From contig NZ_HE978641.1 in the NCBI RefSeq assembly GCF_000312125.1, forward strand, positions 539,528 through 603,527: a stretch of 64,000 bases of DNA, read 5' to 3'. A model generated the notes under the pieces. It worked only from the letters and a program-made list of their open reading frames with translations. It had not been told where the DNA came from and did not search any database. Each line of letters opens with the position of its first letter. The stretch's first letter is position 1. Position numbers and translations under genes: made by a program. This document shows positions 58,503 through 64,000 of the stretch, piece after piece. The stretch is from Timonella senegalensis JC301. Lineage in GTDB: Bacteria; Actinomycetota; Actinomycetes; Actinomycetales; Cellulomonadaceae.

Positions 58503-59510
58503 CTACGGCGCTTCGCCCTGCCCGTCACTGATTTTCGACGATTCACCTGCGCCGGGTGCATCGGCTGCAGTCTTCCTTGGGTAGCCTGCGCGCCAGACGT
58601 AGATTCCCACAGCGACGATCGTTCCTCCGAGGATCACCGTCCACCACGGAAAACCTGGGATGTCGGGGCGTTCACCTGCGGCTTGGATGTCCTCCACGGG
58701 GGTTGGGGTGACGCGCGCACCGGTGACGAGGATGCGGTGGGTGTTGAGGCCAAGCGGCGTGCAGGTCACCAGGGTGACGAGGTCTTCGCCGGGAACCACG
58801 CGAAGCGAATCAGTGTCCTCTGGCTCGACTACGCGAGTGTCATTGACCTCGTACGTGAGGACCTCGCCGAAGACCTCAACGGTGAAGCGGTCGCCAATCT
58901 TGACCTTGTCGAGGTCGTTAAACAGTGTTGCTTCAGGAAGCCCCCGGTGTGCTGTGAGGACTGAGTGTCGGGACTCACCACCAACGGGAAGCGCCGTCCC
59001 TTGGAGGTGACCGACGCCCTGCGTCAGCGTGTAGTCATCCGTGCCATGGTAGATGGGTAGATCTACATTGATTGCCGGGACTCTGAGGCGTCCCATGACG
59101 CCGGTATCTGTGGCCTTAAGAAGTTCGTTGTAGTCGTACTTGCTGTTCTCCGCAGTCGACTCCGCTTTGGGCTTGTTAGCATTCGCCTCAAGAATCACAC
59201 CACCCACCAGAAGCTTGTTGTACTCGTCCGCCCGGACAATCTCACGGTGCAGTTCGGGGTTCGTCTCGTCGTGCTGCTCAGCGGCAAGATCAACTATGAG
59301 CTGCGACTGGTTGTACTGAGAAAACCAAGAGGCCACATCTGGATACTGGAATATTCCCATACCTAGCAGGATCGCGACACCCGCGATCGCAGGCACAACA
59401 GGGAAGCGCCAGCGCCTACGCCGGGACGCACGGGTTGGGCCACTTGGCATTGCCGAGTGCGAGGCTTCGAGTTCATCTGCGGGGGCGGTCAAGGGGGTCT
59501 CCTTGGTCAT
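58503..59510 (-). CDS. srtC: Class C (pilus-specific) sortase
   Basis: A 335-residue membrane transpeptidase. An N-terminal helix (VVPAIAGVAILLGMGIF, about 38-54) and a C-terminal helix (PWWTVILGGTIVAVGIYVW) bracket the sortase barrel. LTAHRGLPEATLFNDL carries the catalytic His (about 184) and LVTCTPLGLNTHRILVTG the Cys (about 251) and Arg. The second helix and order of motifs mark class C enzymes, which polymerise pilins. It is the last gene of the pilus cluster. The ATG has no good ribosome binding site, and a stable hairpin lies just upstream. Confidence 0.93.
   Translation of the reverse strand: MTKETPLTAPADELEASHSAMPSGPTRASRRRRWRFPVVPAIAGVAILLGMGIFQYPDVASWFSQYNQSQLIVDLAAEQHDETNPELHREIVRADEYNKLLVGGVILEANANKPKAESTAENSKYDYNELLKATDTGVMGRLRVPAINVDLPIYHGTDDYTLTQGVGHLQGTALPVGGESRHSVLTAHRGLPEATLFNDLDKVKIGDRFTVEVFGEVLTYEVNDTRVVEPEDTDSLRVVPGEDLVTLVTCTPLGLNTHRILVTGARVTPTPVEDIQAAGERPDIPGFPWWTVILGGTIVAVGIYVWRAGYPRKTAADAPGAGESSKISDGQGEAP
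58531..58542 (-). repeat. Dispersed 12-mer ATCGTCGANAAT, copy 13, in the sortase tail
   Basis: Minus strand ATCGTCGAAAAT encodes part of SSKISD in the disordered C-terminal tail of the sortase, where codon choice is weakly constrained. Confidence 0.6.
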
Positions 59511-59521
59511 TGCATAAGCGT

Positions 59522-59552
59522 GGCGGCGGTGCCAGGGGGTGGCACCGCCGCC
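59522..59552 (-). other. Stable hairpin between pilin and sortase genes
   Basis: GGCGGCGGTGCC pairs perfectly with GGCACCGCCGCC around a 7-nt loop, 12 bp before the sortase start. No T-run follows. It could lower sortase expression relative to the pilin by partial termination or RNA processing. Confidence 0.6.
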
Positions 59553-59658
59553 AAGTTGGTGAGTTAGCCAATTACTTGACTAACCGGTCAACGTGCTGGG
59601 CGATTCGAGCTTCGGATTGCTCCAGCAAATTGGGCTCAAGTTGCTTAGTGGTCTAGCC

Positions 59659-61107
59659 TCAAGCCTTGTGGCTACGACGGCGCGATACTGCGATCGCTCC
59701 TGCGCCAGCTCCTACGAGGACCAGGCCGCTAACGGTCATTGCCAGGGTGCCACCGGCACCAGTGAGTGGAAGCTCAGCACTAGAAGGCTTCACGTTCGGG
59801 AACATCACCGTTGTGGTGTGGTTCGCGTTGTTGGTGGAGAGTACGAACTCACGTGGGGTCGAATCGAGGATGTAACCCGCCGGCGCTGCAGTCTCAACAA
59901 GGCAGTATGCCTTGGTCTTTACTGACGTGTCCGTGGCTTGCGCGTTGGCGATCCAGAGAATCTTGCTGAACTCACCATTTACATCGGTGGTGCCACTCGC
60001 AACGACTGCCGCCCCACCCGAGATCGCTGCCTCACATGTGGCAGCGGCTCCCTTTGCGTAGATGTTGAAAGCTGCGTCCTTCAGTACAGCGTTCTCATTG
60101 CCCTTCACATGCTTTGTGACGATGATCTTGCCCCAGTGAGATTGTGGTTCACCGGTTGGTTTTGTCTGGCCATTCAGTTTCACCGACGCTTCGTTCGTAA
60201 GCGTACCCGGCTCGACGTCTGCGTTCACTGTGGTGGTCAAACCAACGGTCAGGTTTGCAACTTCGGGAGTCGCTCCGGCTGCTATCGCGTTCACCTTGGC
60301 AAGGCCTGAATCGGTCAGCTTCAGCGGATTCCCTGTAGCGTCGTAGTCAGCCGCATCGAGGTCGATTCCGTTGAGCTTGACAGAGGTCCACGCCGTGAAG
60401 GTGTGTCCCGCACTTGGAGTGTCCGATACCTCGATCGTGGTGTACGGGAAGGCCGCAACTGGGACAGGTACGGTGATGGTCCATGGAACCAAAGCTCCCG
60501 GAACCACTGAACCGTCAACGTTTGTGTCGCCAACAGTCTTGGTCGGAGTGACGGTGGTCAGCGTGTTCTTGGGGTAGGCATCAACCGAGAAATCCCACGC
60601 TGAACCCTCTTCAACTGGCATTGGAACCGAAACGATGAATGGAACCGCAGGAGCGACAATTAGGTTGGGACCAGGGCTGGTTTCCTTGATGATATAGAGC
60701 CCCTTCAACCCTGACGCGGTCGTCGAGCCGTCGGCGAGAGTAGCAGGGAACTCCGTAGGTGCCCCAATAAGACATCCCACTCCCATTGCACCAGTCACTT
60801 CATCAAAACTGTCGATGATCGAGTTGGCTAGCTCCCACCCTGCAGGTGTGTTGAGATCGGGAGCCGTGCAGACACCACCCACCATTGTTCCCACCGACTG
60901 GCGAGTGAATACCACGCCTTCAAGTGGGTTGCCTGGCATGTTGTCTTTCTCGTACTTGTGGAGGGTTAGGCTGCCAGTTCCTTCTCCGGGGGGCGTGAAA
61001 CCAGCGGCTGATGCAGGGGCACCGAGTGCGGCCACGCCTGCCAATGCCAGTGCAACGGCACCAGCACCAGCTGCGATCCGCCGAAGCGGGCTCTTCCTTG
61101 TCGTCAT
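59659..61107 (-). CDS. Major pilin subunit (LPXTG, isopeptide-forming backbone pilin)
   Basis: A 482-residue secreted protein. A Sec signal peptide (IAAGAGAVALALAGVAALGAPASA) ends near residue 35. The pilin motif appears as WDFSVDAYPKN with the linking lysine (about 174-184), followed by isopeptide-type Ig-like domains. AYCLVETAAPAGYIL is the E-box, and the C-terminus has LPLTGAGG, a hydrophobic helix and SRRRSHKA, the sorting signal. It resembles SpaA/FimP-type fimbrial subunits. AAGGAG before the ATG at 61107 fixes the start. The sortase gene downstream should polymerise it and the upstream adhesin should cap the fibre. Confidence 0.93.
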   Translation of the reverse strand: MTTRKSPLRRIAAGAGAVALALAGVAALGAPASAAGFTPPGEGTGSLTLHKYEKDNMPGNPLEGVVFTRQSVGTMVGGVCTAPDLNTPAGWELANSIIDSFDEVTGAMGVGCLIGAPTEFPATLADGSTTASGLKGLYIIKETSPGPNLIVAPAVPFIVSVPMPVEEGSAWDFSVDAYPKNTLTTVTPTKTVGDTNVDGSVVPGALVPWTITVPVPVAAFPYTTIEVSDTPSAGHTFTAWTSVKLNGIDLDAADYDATGNPLKLTDSGLAKVNAIAAGATPEVANLTVGLTTTVNADVEPGTLTNEASVKLNGQTKPTGEPQSHWGKIIVTKHVKGNENAVLKDAAFNIYAKGAAATCEAAISGGAAVVASGTTDVNGEFSKILWIANAQATDTSVKTKAYCLVETAAPAGYILDSTPREFVLSTNNANHTTTVMFPNVKPSSAELPLTGAGGTLAMTVSGLVLVGAGAGAIAVSRRRSHKA

Positions 61108-61231
61108 TGTCTTGCTCCTTCTTTTCACGGCAACTCTGCCGTGTGTGTCCAAGTGAGATGTGATGAGAGTTCTCAGTGCTCGGGCCTGTGGTCCGAGGTG
61201 CGCGGGGGATTCTCTGGTCTGGGATGTCGCA

Positions 61232-64000
61232 CTAGGCTGAAGCAACCTCCTTGCGGCGCTTGCTGACTCGAACGGCGAGCGCCGCACCGAATCCGAGCGT
61301 CAGGACACCGAGGCCCATGAGCTCGATTGTGTCGCGTCCGATTCCACCAGTCAGAGGAATCGTTGGCGGAGTAACTGGAACGTTCTTGATGGGATCGAGA
61401 ACGATATCAACACCGCTGGCACCCACTGTGAAGTGGTGAGGAGTGGTGTCGAGGAGGTGGCCCGGAGGCGCCGTTGCTTCCACCAAGGTGTAGTCGCCCC
61501 AAGCAAGGCTCACTAGTTTGAACTTGCCCTTAGCCGGATCCATGTCAGGACCAGCGCAAGGATCTGCGGTGCAGTCCGCGATCGTTGTACCGCCAGCTGG
61601 CTGACCTGGACCTGTCAGAGTCCACGTCGAGTCACCGAGCAAGTCTCCGCGAGGGTTGACCTTAGTCCAGACAACGCTGCCGAGTACCTGCTTGGTCTTG
61701 TTGGTCACCGTGATGACTGGCACTGGCGTCTTTGCAGCAACTACAGCGGTTCCTAGGTTTGCATCCCCGTCCCACTGGTATGACGGATTGCCGCTAACCG
61801 GGTCGGCAGGCCTAGTCTCCGAAGTAACTGCGCAGTTCGCACCGAGAGGTATCTTGTCTGCATCGGTCGAGGTCCACGTAGCTCCAGCGGCAATTGGGCC
61901 CCAGTTTCCGGTGACCGTCTGTACGTTCGGCGCCGATCCGATGGTGCAGGACCACGCTCCGCTGTACTGGTTAGTCGCGTCTGCAGTACTACCCTCCGGA
62001 ACCACCTTGGTTACTGAGAAGTTTCCGAAGTTCTGCTTGGCCTTGTTGGTGACCGTAATCGTGCTTACGGTACCGCTCTGGATGGTGACTGCACTACCGA
62101 CTACTGGAACGCCCCACTCCCACGAACTGTTTGGAAGCCCGTTACTGCCTGTCGGCGCAGTCTCCGTGATGGAGCAACTCGAACCAGCAGGGAAGTAGAG
62201 GAGCCCATCGTCACGCGTGAGTGTGGCTTCCCCGGCACCGTTTCGTGCCCAAGTGCCTGAGGCAACCGTCTCCCCACCAAATGTGCAGGTGTACGTTCCA
62301 CTGAAGCTGATCGCACCAAATCCACTTGGAACAGAACTGTCCAGAGCCTTGACGATTCTTAGGTCACCTGGCGTGGGCTTATTCGTGTACGAACAGTCCA
62401 CAGTGTCACCCGGTGCAATTCCAGTAAGGTCATACGCTGTTGCACTGGCGAGCTCGACTACTCGCTCAGCACCACTGAGGCTTGTCACCTTGCATGCACC
62501 GGATAAGAACTCGTATCCAGCCTGTTGAACCTCGCTGACCTTTACTGTTGCGCGGCTTGCGTACGCATTGAAAGTGAGTTGCCAGGACGCATCGCCATCC
62601 GCGTTAGTTAACTGGGTCGTGCCAGCCGGCGCGGCAGATACAGTACCCGTCGTTGCAGTAGATTGAGCGCCAACGGTCCAACCCTGCCTCTTGACTGGGC
62701 TCTCCCCAAGTCCGTCCGTGACATCCTTGTGAATCGTCACCTTGGCAACGAGCGGGGAGTTTCGGAACACGCACCGCACTGAGTTTCCCGAAGTGGGGAT
62801 CGTGATAGTGCCTGACGTTCCATTGACTTCGGCCAACGACTCCACGAACCCGCTAGCGTGGGTCACCGTGCACTGGTATGCCGACGCGTACTTGGTGAGA
62901 TCTGCACCGTTTGCTCCCGCTTCAGAAAAACTCAGAGCTACGTTGCGTACGGTCGGCAGAGGACCAATGCGTTGACTTTGCACTCCCGTTGCGGATCCAG
63001 TGGTAGTCACCTCGGAAATAGTTGTCGCGCCTTGCTTCAGGCTCAACTTAAACTGGTCTCCAACACTGACACGTCCGCCAACGATCTCTTTCTCGATCGT
63101 GATAGTAGGAGGCGATGAGCAACTCGCAAGGTCAGTCGAATCTGAAAGGCTTGATGTGTGCGTTAACTGGCCAGTCCACCCGGGCATGTTGTACGACTGG
63201 ATCGTGGAGCTTGCTCCGAGATAGCCTTTGCCATTGGCATCGAACGCCACGCCATTGACGTTGCTCGTAGTTGTAACCGAGTTTGATGAGCCCTTTGTAA
63301 TTGTGCCGCCCGCCGCGAATTCTGCAGCAGTAAGACTGTAGACAGTCGTTGTGCTACCCGCACCGCGAACAATGAAAAGCGCGCCCGTGGAGTCGAATGC
63401 CATGTCACCATTCGAGTTATCGTCACTGGTCAGTCCAGTGACAACAGTGATCTTTTCAGAAGTTGAGTTCGTACTTGGGTTGTATGAATAGATCCTAAAG
63501 TTTCCATTCGACATGTATCCACCGAAATAGTAGATACCTGTAGAAAGATCGACTGCTCCGGCCACGAGGTTCGTTTCCGTGTTTCGGGTCGTACCGGTAT
63601 TCGTCCATACACCTGTAGTGGTGTTGTACTTGTAGATGGTTGCCGTCGAAGTGCTGTTTGTACGGTTCAGGGCATAGACCGGATCCCCACCTGGGCCGAT
63701 TCCTAGCGCATTGAAGGAACTCACATTAGAGGCTGCGGTGCCAATGTTGGTCTTTACGCCATTCGGGGCGATCTGCTGCAGCTGACCCGAACCGCCAATT
63801 CCATAGACATATCCCGCGGCACAAGTCAGGCCCGTAGTTGGCGGCACAATCTTGCGAACTTGGAACGTACCAAAGTTGTACGTCGCAGTTCCACCCCACG
63901 GGTTATTGCTTCCCATGCTCTGGGTATTCGTACCACTAACCACCCACTCGTATCCCGCTGGAGCAGTGCCTTGCTGGACACTGTACCGATTGCTGGTACT
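61232..64000 (-). CDS. Large LPXTG surface adhesin, probable pilus tip protein, 5' partial
   Basis: The frame is open through the right edge (the edge codons read ...APAGYEW), so at least 922 residues are present without the N-terminus. The first 270 visible residues show repeated beta-propeller-like strands (VYALNRTNST, GIYYFGGYMSNG, GALFIVRGAG). Several Ig-like modules with paired cysteines follow, then a SpaA-type domain ending YTLVEATAPPGHLLDTTPHHF. The C-terminus has the sorting signal IPLTGGIG, a helix and SKRRKEVASA. Size and position before the backbone pilin suit a tip adhesin such as FimQ or SpaC. Confidence 0.88.
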   Translation of the reverse strand, partial: STSNRYSVQQGTAPAGYEWVVSGTNTQSMGSNNPWGGTATYNFGTFQVRKIVPPTTGLTCAAGYVYGIGGSGQLQQIAPNGVKTNIGTAASNVSSFNALGIGPGGDPVYALNRTNSTSTATIYKYNTTTGVWTNTGTTRNTETNLVAGAVDLSTGIYYFGGYMSNGNFRIYSYNPSTNSTSEKITVVTGLTSDDNSNGDMAFDSTGALFIVRGAGSTTTVYSLTAAEFAAGGTITKGSSNSVTTTSNVNGVAFDANGKGYLGASSTIQSYNMPGWTGQLTHTSSLSDSTDLASCSSPPTITIEKEIVGGRVSVGDQFKLSLKQGATTISEVTTTGSATGVQSQRIGPLPTVRNVALSFSEAGANGADLTKYASAYQCTVTHASGFVESLAEVNGTSGTITIPTSGNSVRCVFRNSPLVAKVTIHKDVTDGLGESPVKRQGWTVGAQSTATTGTVSAAPAGTTQLTNADGDASWQLTFNAYASRATVKVSEVQQAGYEFLSGACKVTSLSGAERVVELASATAYDLTGIAPGDTVDCSYTNKPTPGDLRIVKALDSSVPSGFGAISFSGTYTCTFGGETVASGTWARNGAGEATLTRDDGLLYFPAGSSCSITETAPTGSNGLPNSSWEWGVPVVGSAVTIQSGTVSTITVTNKAKQNFGNFSVTKVVPEGSTADATNQYSGAWSCTIGSAPNVQTVTGNWGPIAAGATWTSTDADKIPLGANCAVTSETRPADPVSGNPSYQWDGDANLGTAVVAAKTPVPVITVTNKTKQVLGSVVWTKVNPRGDLLGDSTWTLTGPGQPAGGTTIADCTADPCAGPDMDPAKGKFKLVSLAWGDYTLVEATAPPGHLLDTTPHHFTVGASGVDIVLDPIKNVPVTPPTIPLTGGIGRDTIELMGLGVLTLGFGAALAVRVSKRRKEVASA

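Overview
The window is chromosomal DNA from a high-GC Gram-positive bacterium (Actinobacteria). The main evidence is the collinear fhaA-fhaB-pstP-rodA-pbpA-pknA-pknB block followed by a pabA/trpG-type glutaminase, a DUF881 gene, crgA, a rhomboid and a cyclophilin, which is an ori-proximal arrangement characteristic of that phylum. GTG starts, apparent leaderless genes, CRP/GlxR-like palindromes and an LPXTG pilus cluster fit too. The pilus cluster (tip adhesin, backbone pilin, class C sortase) and the arginine deiminase genes suggest a host-associated, Actinomycetaceae-like organism. That placement is an inference; no rRNA or species marker is present. I saw no insertion sequence, prophage or CRISPR array.

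Layout. 1-2.3 kb: end of a GH3 glycosidase and small stress-type proteins. 2.3-7.6 kb: an amidohydrolase, then metF-metE behind a SAM riboswitch whose closing helix contains the metF ribosome binding site. 7.8-14.7 kb, minus strand: arginine/ornithine antiporter plus arginine deiminase (no arcB or arcC), a P2-type cation ATPase and a small P-loop protein. 14.8-20.4 kb: trpF, a pyridoxal-kinase-like gene with repeated boxes at its promoter, a TIM-barrel isomerase, an FMN reductase, an unusual SDR protein and a Nudix hydrolase. 20.5-28.4 kb, minus strand: a stand-alone LuxR-type DNA-binding protein with CRP-like sites upstream, a tightly spaced aminotransferase/App1/LMW-PTP set, an FAD oxidoreductase, a large membrane-anchored protein and tRNA-Leu(CAG).

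28.7-42.6 kb: the cell-growth signalling operon (FHA proteins, PP2C phosphatase, SEDS glycosyltransferase, class B PBP, two Ser/Thr kinases), then pabA/trpG, DUF881, crgA, a structured noncoding region with DnaA-box-like 9-mers, a rhomboid and PpiA. 42.8-58.5 kb: a helical LEA-like protein, LysE/LysG export, a CoA-disulfide reductase-rhodanese with a divergent CstR-like repressor, YeiH/YeiE, ArsR-MFS efflux, and mgtE behind a possible leader-peptide attenuator. 58.5-64 kb: the sortase-assembled pilus cluster, cut by the window edge.

The least explained feature is noncoding. The 12-mer ATCGTCGANAAT occurs twelve times, plus one near copy, far more than chance predicts. Several copies share an upstream TGCGCTGG-like block at a fixed 20-nt offset. 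Two other dispersed hairpin families and several long near-perfect palindromes also lie between genes.
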